Origin: Lactobacillus sp. W8174 | Lineage (GTDB): Bacteria; Bacillota; Bacilli; Lactobacillales; Lactobacillaceae | NCBI RefSeq assembly: GCF_016100975.1 | Contig: NZ_JACFRN010000002.1 | Coordinates: 148,656-212,655, forward strand | Reading direction: 5' to 3' | Length of the DNA stretch: 64,000 bases | Shown: positions 16,305-25,196 of the stretch, in pieces | How the letters are laid out: each line of letters opens with the position of its first letter | Position numbering within the stretch: the stretch's first letter is position 1 | Translations under genes and position numbers: made by a program | The notes under the pieces: generated by a model | Database searches by the model: none | What the model saw: the letters and a program-made list of their open reading frames with translations, nothing else | What the model was told of the DNA's origin: nothing

Positions 16305-17060
16305 ATGTTAACGCAGGAACGGCAAAAAGTGATTGAAGACTACGTTAACCAGCATGGCTTGTGTCGAGTGAGTGACCTTTGCTCAATGACTTCAACGTCC
16401 GAATCAACAATTAGGCGTGATCTTAACCAGATGGAAGAAAAAGGTCTGATTAAACGGGTACATGGTGGTGCGCAGTCGATCAAAAGCTTCACTCATGATG
16501 TGTCTCAACACATTCGTTTTTCTATGAATCATAATGATAAAAAGCTAATCGCTCAGTATGCTGTTAAAAACTATGTCCATAAAGATGACTATATTTTTAT
16601 TGACGCAGGTACTACAACTTATGAAATGGTTCCTTTTATTGCCATGATTCCAGGAGTAACGATTGTCACAAATGGTTTAGAAACTGCACTTTGTGCCCTT
16701 AATCATGGAATTGAGACTATACTTTTAGGTGGTCGGATTAAAGAAAATACTCATGCTGTGGTGGGGCAAACAGCTCTAAAGCAGTTGCAGCAAATGAACT
16801 TTTCTGCCAGTTTCGTTGGCACCAATGGACTTGATTGCCAGGGGAACTTGACTACACCCGATACTGAAGAAGCAGCAATTAAGAAAATAGAGATTGCTCA
16901 GGCCGATCAGGCATACATTTTGACCGATACTTCTAAAATTGGTGAGCGTAGTTTTGCGACTTTTGCACAAGTAAAGGATGTAACAGTTCTTACTACTTCT
17001 TTAAGTGCAAAAGATAAAAAAATGTTGCCCGCTAAAATTAATTTGAAGGAGATTTGCTAA
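16305..17060 (+). CDS. fruR: DeoR-family regulator of the fructose operon
   Basis: 251 residues from the ATG at 16305 (GGAGG 8 bases upstream; the GTG at 16296 lies inside that site). N-terminal DeoR winged helix: RVSDLCSMTSTSESTIRRDL, then the signature VHGGAQS. The C-terminal sugar-phosphate sensor has DAGTTTYEM and TNG blocks. First gene of fruR-fruK-fruA; its stop overlaps the fruK start as TAATG. It most likely represses the operon and is released by fructose 1-phosphate, as known for FruR of this type. Confidence 0.9.
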   Translation: MLTQERQKVIEDYVNQHGLCRVSDLCSMTSTSESTIRRDLNQMEEKGLIKRVHGGAQSIKSFTHDVSQHIRFSMNHNDKKLIAQYAVKNYVHKDDYIFIDAGTTTYEMVPFIAMIPGVTIVTNGLETALCALNHGIETILLGGRIKENTHAVVGQTALKQLQQMNFSASFVGTNGLDCQGNLTTPDTEEAAIKKIEIAQADQAYILTDTSKIGERSFATFAQVKDVTVLTTSLSAKDKKMLPAKINLKEIC

Positions 17061-17974
17061 TGATTTATACGGTTACCGTTAATCCTGCTTTGGATTATGT
17101 AATTCAATTAGAGCAGGTTAACCGTGGTGAAGTTAATCGTGCTGATAACTGCACGTTTCTGGCAGGCGGCAAGGGAATTAATGTTTCCCAAATTCTTAAC
17201 CAGTTGGATATAGATAATACTGCCTGGGGTTTTGTTGGTGGCTTTACGGGAAAAGAGTTGGTACGTCAGCTAAACCAGCGTCGCATAGTTAATGATTTTG
17301 TCACTATTTCTGATGTGACTCGCGTGAACGTCAAAGTACATGCAGAAGAGGAGTCAGAGATTAATGCCGCTGGTCCTAATATTACAGATCAGGAAATAAC
17401 CGCTTTTAAAGCACGCCTTAGCGATTTGCAAAAAGGTGACATTGTGGTTTTGAGTGGTTCTTTAGCACCAAGCTTGCCAGTTGATTTTTATAAAGAACTT
17501 TTGCCTATTATTAAAGAAGCAGGAGCAGAATTTGTAATTGACACTACTGGTCAGGCTTTGCTAGACACTTTGAGTTATAAACCGCTGGTGATTAAACCAA
17601 ATCATCACGAACTAGCTGATTTATTCAAAACTACATTTGATTCGGATCAGGAGATGCTTGAGTGTGCGCGCAAATTGCTTGACATGGGTGCACAAAATGT
17701 TATGGTCTCCATGGCTGGTAAAGGCGGCTACTTAATTACACCTAAGCACTTTTATCATGCCAAAGCAGCGGTTGGTACTGCCGTTAATTCGGTTGGAGCT
17801 GGAGATTCAATGACAGCTGGCTTTGTTGGTACTTATGTAAAGACAAAGGACCCGGCCGAAAGTTTCCGTATTGGTATGGCCTGTGGTGCTGCCACAGCTT
17901 TTACTAAAGATATTGCTGTTAAAAGTCAGATTGATGCGGTCTTGCCGCAAATTAATGTTGAAGAAATTTCGTAA
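17060..17974 (+). CDS. fruK: 1-Phosphofructokinase
   Basis: PfkB/ribokinase-family kinase that phosphorylates fructose 1-phosphate to fructose 1,6-bisphosphate. 304 residues. The N-terminal IYTVTVNPALDYVIQLE is characteristic of FruK/LacC proteins, and AGGKGINVS is PfkB signature 1. NSVGAGDSMTAGFVG carries the anion hole and the catalytic Asp. Start ATG at 17060 overlaps the fruR stop by one base. Lies directly before the fructose PTS gene, which makes FruK far more likely than tagatose-6-phosphate kinase. Confidence 0.93.
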   Translation: MIYTVTVNPALDYVIQLEQVNRGEVNRADNCTFLAGGKGINVSQILNQLDIDNTAWGFVGGFTGKELVRQLNQRRIVNDFVTISDVTRVNVKVHAEEESEINAAGPNITDQEITAFKARLSDLQKGDIVVLSGSLAPSLPVDFYKELLPIIKEAGAEFVIDTTGQALLDTLSYKPLVIKPNHHELADLFKTTFDSDQEMLECARKLLDMGAQNVMVSMAGKGGYLITPKHFYHAKAAVGTAVNSVGAGDSMTAGFVGTYVKTKDPAESFRIGMACGAATAFTKDIAVKSQIDAVLPQINVEEIS

Positions 17975-17991
17975 TTTGAGGAGAATTTAAA

Positions 17992-19962
17992 ATGAAAATT
18001 AAAGATATTTTGGCTCCTGAATCCATGATTATGTCGCTTAAAGCGACTAATAAAGAAGATGCTGTTAAGGAAATGGCTGATTTGGAAGTCAAAACCGGCA
18101 TCGTCAATGACGAAGATGAATTCATTAAGTCAATTTGGGCACGTGAAAATGAATCTACCACCGGTATTGGTGATGGAATTGCGATGCCCCATGCTCGTAA
18201 TAAGACAATTAACAAGGCACGCGTGCTTTTTGCTAAAAGCGAAAAAGGAATTGATTACAATTCGCTTAATGGTCAACCGGTTCATTTATTCTTTATGATT
18301 ACCGCACCTGATGGTGCTGATAATACTCACCTTGAAGCTTTAGCTAAATTATCCGGTTTGTTGATTGATCCTGACCTTGTTAGCGCACTTAAAGAGGCGC
18401 AAACTCCTGAAAAAGTAATTCAGCTTTTTGAAGATGCTGAAAAACAAAAGGATCAAGACAAACAAGCTGAAAAAGAGCAGGCTGCAAGTACAAATAAATC
18501 TAATAAGGAAGAAAAACCTTTGATTGTCGGCGTTACTGCTTGTATTAACGGTATTGCCCACACTTATATGGCTCAAGAGGCTTTGATCAAGGCCGGTAAA
18601 AAGCGCGGTGTTGATGTGCGCATTGAAACCAACGGTTCAGAAGGTGTCAAAGATAAATTAACAGCTGCTGAGATCAGCCGTGCTCAAGGTGTTGTCATTG
18701 CATCGGACAAGAAAGTTGACATGCCTCGCTTTGATGGTAAGCTATTAATTTCTCGCCCAGTTGTTGATGGTATCAACAAACCTGACGAATTGATCGATAA
18801 CATTTTAGACTCAAAAGCCAGCGTTTACCATTCTAATGGTGAAAAGAGTAATGAAGAAAGTGACAACTCTAAAGAAGGCGTTTGGGGTTCAATCTACAAA
18901 AACTTAATGAACGGTGTTTCACACATGTTGCCATTTGTTATCGGTGGCGGTATTTTAATGGCAATCTCCTTTATTGTGGAAAACTATGCTGGTGGTCCAA
19001 AGTCCCCTGCATTCATTTTCTTAAATAATGCCGGTAACATGGCTTTTGCGTTCATGGTGCCAATTTTGTCAGGTTACATCGCTGAATCAATCGGTGACTT
19101 GCCTGCTTTAATGCCCGGTTTTGTCGGCGGATTTATGGCCACAGTTTATAGTGGTGCCTACGGTGGTGCTTATGTTGCCAATGTGGTCACTAATGCCAAA
19201 TCTCCTGCCGGTTTCTTAGGTGGTCTGGCTTCAGGATTTATTGCCGGATACTTGGTAGTCGGCTTAAAGAAATTGTTTGCCAAGTTGCCGAAGTCTCTTG
19301 AAGGGATGAAGCCAATGCTCATTTATCCAATTTTGAGCCTGCTCTTCATTGCCCTGATCATGTACTACATTGTTAACCCAATCTTTAGTGCCGTCAACTT
19401 TGCCATTACTAACTTCTTAAACCAAATGGGTACGGGCAACCTAGTAGTTTTAACCACTATCTTAGCTGCCATGATGTCAATTGATATGGGTGGACCTTTC
19501 AACAAGGCTGCTTACGTCTTTGCTTCCGGTGCTTTTGCCAATGATCCTCATTCAACTGTTGCAGCTGTGATGATGGCTGCCGTAATGGTTGGGGGCATGG
19601 TACCACCATTTGCGACCGCAATTGGAACGACTTTCTTTAAGAATAAATACACTCTGGATGAACGCCGCGCTGGTTTAACCAACTGGATTTTAGGCTTTTC
19701 ATTCATTACTGAAGGTGCTATTCCGTTTGCTGCGGCAGATGCTGGACACGTTTTGCCTTCATGTATTATTGGTTCTGCTGTCGGTGGCGCTCTAGTCGGC
19801 TTATGGCGCATTGGCGTTCCTGCACCTCACGGTGGTCTCTGGGTATCTCCACTTGCTAACCACATTGTGCTTTACTTCGTTGCTACTATTATTGGCTCCA
19901 TTGTTGCGGGTGTCATTTTAGGTCTGTGGAAAAAGCCGGTTGACCAACAAGAAGATAAATAA
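17992..19962 (+). CDS. fruA: PTS fructose transporter subunit IIABC
   Basis: One 656-residue chain imports fructose with phosphorylation at C1. The IIA domain (1-150) has GIAMPHARN with the phosphorylated His. A Lys/Glu/Gln-rich linker follows, then IIB (about 175-280) with VGVTACINGIAHTYMA and the phosphorylated Cys, then the IIC membrane domain with about nine helices (NGVSHMLPFVIGGGI onward). IIB has IN where many FruA proteins have PT after the Cys. AGGAG precedes ATG 17992, 17 bases after fruK. A terminator follows. Confidence 0.95.
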   Translation: MKIKDILAPESMIMSLKATNKEDAVKEMADLEVKTGIVNDEDEFIKSIWARENESTTGIGDGIAMPHARNKTINKARVLFAKSEKGIDYNSLNGQPVHLFFMITAPDGADNTHLEALAKLSGLLIDPDLVSALKEAQTPEKVIQLFEDAEKQKDQDKQAEKEQAASTNKSNKEEKPLIVGVTACINGIAHTYMAQEALIKAGKKRGVDVRIETNGSEGVKDKLTAAEISRAQGVVIASDKKVDMPRFDGKLLISRPVVDGINKPDELIDNILDSKASVYHSNGEKSNEESDNSKEGVWGSIYKNLMNGVSHMLPFVIGGGILMAISFIVENYAGGPKSPAFIFLNNAGNMAFAFMVPILSGYIAESIGDLPALMPGFVGGFMATVYSGAYGGAYVANVVTNAKSPAGFLGGLASGFIAGYLVVGLKKLFAKLPKSLEGMKPMLIYPILSLLFIALIMYYIVNPIFSAVNFAITNFLNQMGTGNLVVLTTILAAMMSIDMGGPFNKAAYVFASGAFANDPHSTVAAVMMAAVMVGGMVPPFATAIGTTFFKNKYTLDERRAGLTNWILGFSFITEGAIPFAAADAGHVLPSCIIGSAVGGALVGLWRIGVPAPHGGLWVSPLANHIVLYFVATIIGSIVAGVILGLWKKPVDQQEDK

Positions 19963-19996
19963 TCAAGTTGAACTTTTATTAATATTAAAAAAATTG

Positions 19997-20030
19997 GCAT
20001 CAAGCTACATAGGCAGCTTGGTGCTTTTTT
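19997..20030 (+). terminator. Terminator of the fru operon
   Basis: GCATCAAGCT and AGCTTGGTGC pair with one G-T wobble, followed by TTTTTT. Confidence 0.8.
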
Positions 20031-20219
20031 GTACTCATAAGATATCCGCCTAAAGCAAGTTTATCTAGTTTATTTTGTGAATTTAAGGCGCAGATTTCAC
20101 CATTTCAAGTATTATTTTGAGCAGTTGAATGCGATTACTATTGCGTAAGCTGAAAAAATTGTCATACTTATATGATATAAAAGGTAAATTCTAACTTAGT
20201 TTACGGATTGGAGAAAAAC

Positions 20220-21965
20220 GTGTTCAATCTATTCATATTATTATCAGAACGCCTGGGTATTATTATGATTCTGGCGTTTCTCCTTGTTAACATGCGCTTT
20301 TTTAGAGATTTAATTGAAAAAAGAACCTTAAAATCGCAAATCTGGCTATTTATTATTTTTTCACTCTTCGTTGTCATTGCCAATCTCACTGGTGTAGAAA
20401 TTTCGAGTTCTAAGGAAATTATTACTCCTTTGATTATTACCGGCTTGCCCCAATCTGACTCAATAGCAAATACCAGGATGTTGGTTATCACTACCGCCAG
20501 TCTGACTGCTGGACCCTATGTAGGACTTCTAGTTGGGTTAGTGGGTGGTTTACACCGTGTAATTTTTGGTGGCTTTTCGGATTATTTTTATATTGTCAGT
20601 TCAGTTCTAATCGGATATTTAATTGGCGTTTTAGGTGATAAAGTTAAGAAAAATAATTTGTACCCATCAACCTTTTGGGTAGCAGTTTTATCTTTCTTAG
20701 CAGAACTAATTCAGATGGCCTTTATTTTTGCATTCCATGGTTTCGGCTTGATCAAATTAATTTTTGTACCCATGATATTGTTAAACACAATTGGCTCTTG
20801 CTTGTTCATTGAAATTTTAAAAACTTATTTATCAAATGAACGACAGTTACGTGCGGTTCAGACCAAAGATGTCCTCGAACTGGCCAATAAAACTTTGCCT
20901 TATTTTCGTCATGGCCTGGATCCAGATTCTGCTCAGCATGTCTGTAAAATCATTAAAAAATATACTAACTTTGATGCGGTAGGCTTAACTGATCGCGTTA
21001 ATGTATTAGCTCATGTTGGTGCGGGTCAGGATCACCATATTGCGGGTGAACCGGTAATAACTGATTTATCCAAAACAGTTATTGCTTCGGGACGTGAAAA
21101 ACTGGCTCATTCAAAAGAAGAAATTGGTTGTCCTCATCCGGATTGTCCCTTAGCTTCCGCAATCGTTTGCCCTTTGCAAGTGAATAAAAAAACGATTGGC
21201 GCACTAAAGCTGTACTTTTGTGCTGAACAAGAAATGACTGTGGTCGAAGAAAATCTGGTTCGCGGCTTGGCTATGATTTTTTCTGGACAACTGGCTATTG
21301 GTATTGCAGAACAGCAGACCAGCTTGGTAAATGAAGCAGAAATACGGGCATTACAAGTGCAAATTAATCCGCATTTTTTCTTTAATGCAATTAATACAAT
21401 TGGAGCCTTAATGAGGGTTAACGTTAGCGAGGCCCATAGAGCTTTAATGCAGCTTAGTACCTTTTTTAGATTAAGCTTGAAAAATGGTCAGGCAAAAGAA
21501 ATTACACTTAAGCAGGAAAAAACGTATGTTAGTGCTTATACTGGAATAGAAGAGTTGCGTTTTCCACATAAATTTACAATTAACTATCAAATTAGTGTGC
21601 CTGATAGTACGCTGCTGCCTTCATTTTGTTTACAAATTTTTGTGGAAAATGCTATCAAGCATGCTTTTAAAGGTAGAAAAACTGGGAACAAAATTGTCAT
21701 TAATTTAAGTCAAAAAAATGATTACTTACAGATTTTAGTTAGTGATAATGGTGTAGGTATTAAACCGGAAATTTTAAAAAGGCTGGGTCAAGAACCAATA
21801 AGTGAATCTGGCGGTAGCGGTACAGCACTTTATAATTTGAATAAACGGCTGATAGGCCTATATGGCACTAATAGTCAATTGCATATCAAAACCGGTGAGA
21901 AGGGAACGACTTTTCAAACCGAGATACCACTAAAACAAGCTGAAAAAAATGATTTTGAAGGTTAA
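20220..21965 (+). CDS. lytS: LytS-type sensor histidine kinase
   Basis: About 581 residues from the GTG at 20220 (GGAG six bases upstream; a TTG at 20208 overlaps that box). The N-terminal part is the multi-helix 5TM-LYT sensor (about 1-190), then a GAF-like region (about 215-350). The His kinase core has the phospho-acceptor block LQVQINPHFFFNAINT, and the ATPase has FVENAIKHAF and DNGVGI. Forms a pair with the response regulator downstream, whose frame overlaps its end. LytS homologues sense cell-wall/membrane state or extracellular pyruvate. Adjacent lrgAB fits both views. Confidence 0.92.
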   Translation: MFNLFILLSERLGIIMILAFLLVNMRFFRDLIEKRTLKSQIWLFIIFSLFVVIANLTGVEISSSKEIITPLIITGLPQSDSIANTRMLVITTASLTAGPYVGLLVGLVGGLHRVIFGGFSDYFYIVSSVLIGYLIGVLGDKVKKNNLYPSTFWVAVLSFLAELIQMAFIFAFHGFGLIKLIFVPMILLNTIGSCLFIEILKTYLSNERQLRAVQTKDVLELANKTLPYFRHGLDPDSAQHVCKIIKKYTNFDAVGLTDRVNVLAHVGAGQDHHIAGEPVITDLSKTVIASGREKLAHSKEEIGCPHPDCPLASAIVCPLQVNKKTIGALKLYFCAEQEMTVVEENLVRGLAMIFSGQLAIGIAEQQTSLVNEAEIRALQVQINPHFFFNAINTIGALMRVNVSEAHRALMQLSTFFRLSLKNGQAKEITLKQEKTYVSAYTGIEELRFPHKFTINYQISVPDSTLLPSFCLQIFVENAIKHAFKGRKTGNKIVINLSQKNDYLQILVSDNGVGIKPEILKRLGQEPISESGGSGTALYNLNKRLIGLYGTNSQLHIKTGEKGTTFQTEIPLKQAEKNDFEG

Positions 21966-21978
21966 GAGGGAGCTAAAA

Positions 21979-22716
21979 ATGAGAATTTTAGTAGTTGATG
22001 ATGAACCATTAGCCCGCACTGAATTATCTTATTTGATCAAAAAAAGTTCAGTTTTAAATAAACAAAATATTAAACTCTATGAAGCAGAAGATATCAAAGA
22101 AGCACAAGGAACTTTGCTTAAATATAAAATTGACTTGCTATTCTTAGATATTTCACTTAATGAAGAAAATGGCTTTGAGTTAGCCGATGAATTGAAACAA
22201 CTGAGTTATTCACCGATGATTGTATTTGCTACTGCGTATGATAACTATGCTGTGAAGGCTTTTGATGTTGGTGCACTGGACTATGTTCTGAAACCATTCG
22301 AACAAGAGAGGGTTGATCAGGCACTGCAAAAGGCTGTGAAAGTTTTAAACAGTCAAAATAACAATGCTGTGCAAGCGCAAAAAGCGGGCAGTGATGTTCT
22401 TAGTATTGAACTTGAAGATCGCAATGTGGTTATTAAGAAATTGGAAGTAATAGCGGCAACGGTTAATAATGGTGTACTAACAATTGAAACAAGCAAGCAA
22501 AAATACGAAACACGCAAGACCTTAGCTTGGCTAAAGGAACGATTAACGGATCCATGTTTTCTACAAGTACATAGAAATGCAATTGTAAATATTGAAGATA
22601 TCAAGGAGGTTCAGCCCTGGTTTAATCATACATTGATGTTGATTATGAATAATGATTCCAGAGTTCAGGTAGGTCGATCCTACCGCAAAGAATTAAATCA
22701 AAAATTAGGTTTGTAA
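21979..22716 (+). CDS. lytR: LytTR-family response regulator
   Basis: 245 residues. The receiver domain (RILVVDDEPLA; phosphorylated Asp in LLFLDISL; Lys in YVLKPF) is followed by a C-terminal LytTR DNA-binding domain (about 140-245) with CFLQVHRNAIVNI and VGRSYRKEL. Start ATG 21979 has GAGGGAG upstream; an earlier in-frame start overlaps lytS. Partner of the LytS kinase, and by family precedent an activator of lrgAB, which starts 158 bases downstream. LytTR regulators bind direct repeats; I could not identify a convincing pair by eye in that gap. Confidence 0.92.
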   Translation: MRILVVDDEPLARTELSYLIKKSSVLNKQNIKLYEAEDIKEAQGTLLKYKIDLLFLDISLNEENGFELADELKQLSYSPMIVFATAYDNYAVKAFDVGALDYVLKPFEQERVDQALQKAVKVLNSQNNNAVQAQKAGSDVLSIELEDRNVVIKKLEVIAATVNNGVLTIETSKQKYETRKTLAWLKERLTDPCFLQVHRNAIVNIEDIKEVQPWFNHTLMLIMNNDSRVQVGRSYRKELNQKLGL

Positions 22717-22873
22717 ATAGTGTTCTAATTTGTTGTGACTTGTGAATTTGCTTTAGTGCAGTTGACAGGTCATTTTTTGCAATTCACGATTTAATCGCTT
22801 ACAAAAATCGTATTTGCTATTATCTTATTACTTGAAAGCAAGAAAGCTGAAAATGAGAAAGGAAATCGATCTT

Positions 22874-23308
22874 ATGAAAAAAGAAAAAACAAAATCAGCT
22901 CCAATTTTAGTACAAATGTTTATTTATGCTGCAATTTTGTTCGTGGCACAAGTAATTTCTGATTTGATGCCAAAGTCTTTTCCCGTACCGACTCCAGTAA
23001 TAGGGTTAGTTTTGCTATATTTTTTATTAACCGTCCATGTAATTAAAGTTGAATGGGTTGATTCTTTTGGCAGCGCACTAATCTCACTAATTGGTTTTAT
23101 GTTTGTTCCCTCTGGAATTTCATTAGCCGCAAATTTAAAGATTATGCGGGAACAGGGAATCCAACTGATTATAGTGGTAATAGCTTCTACAATCATTTTA
23201 TTAGTTGTCACTGCTTATACAACTAAGTTCTTTAGTTGGGTTATAGGAAAAGTAACTAATAATCAACTAACTGTTATTAATCACAAAAAAGTAGGGGATG
23301 TTAAATAA
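22874..23308 (+). CDS. lrgA: LrgA/CidA holin-like membrane protein
   Basis: 144 residues from the ATG at 22874 (AAAGGA about 10 bases upstream). Four hydrophobic helices with the family blocks VPTPVIGLVLLYFLL and FVPSGISL. In other Firmicutes LrgAB modulates murein hydrolase release, and homologues import pyruvate. Stop codon overlaps the lrgB start (TAATG). Placement right after lytSR matches the known lytSR-lrgAB arrangement. A clean -35 (TTGACA at 22762) occurs upstream but without a good -10, as might suit an activator-dependent promoter. Confidence 0.9.
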   Translation: MKKEKTKSAPILVQMFIYAAILFVAQVISDLMPKSFPVPTPVIGLVLLYFLLTVHVIKVEWVDSFGSALISLIGFMFVPSGISLAANLKIMREQGIQLIIVVIASTIILLVVTAYTTKFFSWVIGKVTNNQLTVINHKKVGDVK

Positions 23309-24033
23309 TGCAATATATTACGAATCCATTATTTGGAGTTTTCTTGTCATTAATTGTATTTTTAACTGGACAATGGCTGTTCAAAAAATCAAAAGGTTTT
23401 TTCCTTTTTCAACCACTCTTTGTAGCAATGGTATTAGGAATAGCAATTCTAATTATCCTTGCCAAGTGCTTTGACGTTTCAACAGCTACTGTTTATGCTA
23501 AAGCTTATAAACCAGGTGGAGATATTATTTTCTGGTTCATCACGCCAGCTACAATTGCTTTCGCAGTACCATTGTATAAGCGTAATGATGTTGTAAAGAA
23601 AAACTGGCTGGTTATTCTTTTAGGGTTGGTTTTCGGTACGTTAATTTCAATGGCTTTAATAACACTTGTCGCTAAAGCGGTTGGTTTAAATACTGTCGGA
23701 ATAAAGTCAATGCTAAGTCAGTCTGCTACTACTGCAGTAGCTATGCCAATAACAAAAGCTATTGGGGGCAATGCTTCCGTTACAGCTATGGCTTGCATAC
23801 TTAATGCTGTAGTAATTTACGCCCTAGGCAAACAATTAGTTAAGTGGTTCAACTTAAATAGTGATCCATTGGGAACTGGCTTGGGTTTAGGTTCTGCGGG
23901 ACATACTATTGGCTCAGCTTTTGCTTTGGAAATGGGTTCTGTGCAAGGAGCAACTGCTGCAGTGGCAGTTGTGGCCACAGCTTTAGTAGATAATCTGTTA
24001 GTTCCAGTTTTTGCCCACTTAATTGGGTTGTAG
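23308..24033 (+). CDS. lrgB: LrgB/CidB family membrane protein
   Basis: 241 residues, about eight hydrophobic segments, with the family blocks SQSATTAVAMPITKAIGGN and GLGSAGHTIGSAFALEMG. Works with LrgA in an inner-membrane complex proposed to oppose holin-like lysis or to carry pyruvate/glycolate-type acids. Start overlaps the lrgA stop by one base. A strong terminator follows 36 bases after the stop. Confidence 0.92.
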   Translation: MQYITNPLFGVFLSLIVFLTGQWLFKKSKGFFLFQPLFVAMVLGIAILIILAKCFDVSTATVYAKAYKPGGDIIFWFITPATIAFAVPLYKRNDVVKKNWLVILLGLVFGTLISMALITLVAKAVGLNTVGIKSMLSQSATTAVAMPITKAIGGNASVTAMACILNAVVIYALGKQLVKWFNLNSDPLGTGLGLGSAGHTIGSAFALEMGSVQGATAAVAVVATALVDNLLVPVFAHLIGL

Positions 24034-24069
24034 TTTATAATTTTATAGTTGTTTTGTTTACTTACCCAG

Positions 24070-24098
24070 AAAGCACGCGAATTAATTGCGTGCTTTTT
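24070..24098 (+). terminator. Terminator of lrgAB
   Basis: AAAGCACGC and GCGTGCTTT form a perfect stem around GAATTAATT, with further T following. Confidence 0.88.
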
Positions 24099-24156
24099 GA
24101 TTACCATAAATTTATTTTTTAAAGCAATGAAACTGTAACAAAACTATAATAAGGCG

Positions 24157-24171
24157 TTGCTTTTAAAGCAA
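24157..24171. promoter_or_regulatory. Palindromic operator candidate of the metal ABC operon
   Basis: TTGCTTT-T-AAAGCAA is a perfect 15-base palindrome. A further half site AAAGCAA lies at 24121-24127. The palindrome overlaps a possible -35 (TTTAAA, 24162-24167) that is 17 bases before TATAAT (24185-24190). A second TATAAT lies at 24145-24150. A metal-dependent repressor would fit here, but the sequence does not match the Zur, AdcR or MntR boxes I know. Confidence 0.45.
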
Positions 24172-24277
24172 TCCCTAATTAGTGTATAATGGTTATTAAT
24201 TGTAAGTAACTTTTATTTTGTACTGCAATTAAAAAGTTGCCTTATTACTTAAAAACTACACTTAAAAACGAAAAGGA

Positions 24278-25177
24278 ATGACAACAATATTGAAATTTGT
24301 TAAATTTAAAAAATTATTTGCTGCAGTTACCTTATTAGGCATAGTTCTTTTAACATTAGGTGCATGTTCACAAAAGTCACACAAAAGCAGTAAGATATCA
24401 ATTATGACGACGACTAATGTCTATTCTGACATTGCCCAAAATATAGTTGGTAAATATGGCAAAGCAGAAGCAATTATTAAAAAATCAGCAATTGACCCTC
24501 ACGATTTTCAACCTACTACTAACGATGCTAAGGCTCTATCTAACGCAGACATAGTAATAGAAAATGGCCTAGGTTACGACAGTTGGATGGATAAATTGGC
24601 CTCTTCAGTTGACAAAAAGCCGGTTCGCGTTGGTGAAGACCTGATGGATTTAAAAAAAGGTGATAATCCGCATATTTGGTTTGATTTGACTATGCCCACT
24701 AAGTATGTTAATTACTTAGTTAAGAGCTTGTGCAAAAAGGATCCAAAGCATGCTCATTATTATAGAAAAAACGCGAAGAGATATTTAGCTGAAATTGCCC
24801 GTATCAAAAGAGCTTCAGCTAAATTAAATCATCACGTAGAAAAACCGGTTTATGTCAGTGAGCCAGTTTTTGATTATGCATTAAGTTCTGTCAATATTAA
24901 AGTCGCAAATAAAGATTTTGAGAAAGCAATCCAAAATAATACAGATCCGAGTCCAGCGGCTGTTCAAAAAATGACTGATGGTATTAAGAAACGGAAAATT
25001 GCATTTTTTGTGATCAATGAACAAACTTCAAGTTCTACAGTAGACACTTTTCTAAAGTTAGCTAAAAAGCAAAATATTCGTATCTTAAAAGTAAGAGAGA
25101 CCATTCCGGATAATACTAATTATCTTGATTGGATGAATGATAGTTATCAGGATCTGGCTGAAGTAGTCCGAAAGTAA
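24278..25177 (+). CDS. Zinc/manganese ABC transporter substrate-binding lipoprotein
   Basis: 299 residues. N-terminal lipoprotein signal ends at LTLGACSQ (lipidated Cys near residue 30). ZnuA/TroA fold with the metal-ligand blocks DPHDFQPT (first His) and NPHIWFD (second His). The acidic/His-rich loop of classical ZnuA is lacking, so metal choice is open. First gene of a unit running into the amidase, ATPase and permease. Start is ambiguous: the ATG at 24278 is right against AAAGGA, and a TTG at 24290 has a more normal spacing. The helical link and C-terminal lobe are complete. Confidence 0.85.
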   Translation: MTTILKFVKFKKLFAAVTLLGIVLLTLGACSQKSHKSSKISIMTTTNVYSDIAQNIVGKYGKAEAIIKKSAIDPHDFQPTTNDAKALSNADIVIENGLGYDSWMDKLASSVDKKPVRVGEDLMDLKKGDNPHIWFDLTMPTKYVNYLVKSLCKKDPKHAHYYRKNAKRYLAEIARIKRASAKLNHHVEKPVYVSEPVFDYALSSVNIKVANKDFEKAIQNNTDPSPAAVQKMTDGIKKRKIAFFVINEQTSSSTVDTFLKLAKKQNIRILKVRETIPDNTNYLDWMNDSYQDLAEVVRK

Positions 25178-25196
25178 TTATTATGAGGCGTTGAAA

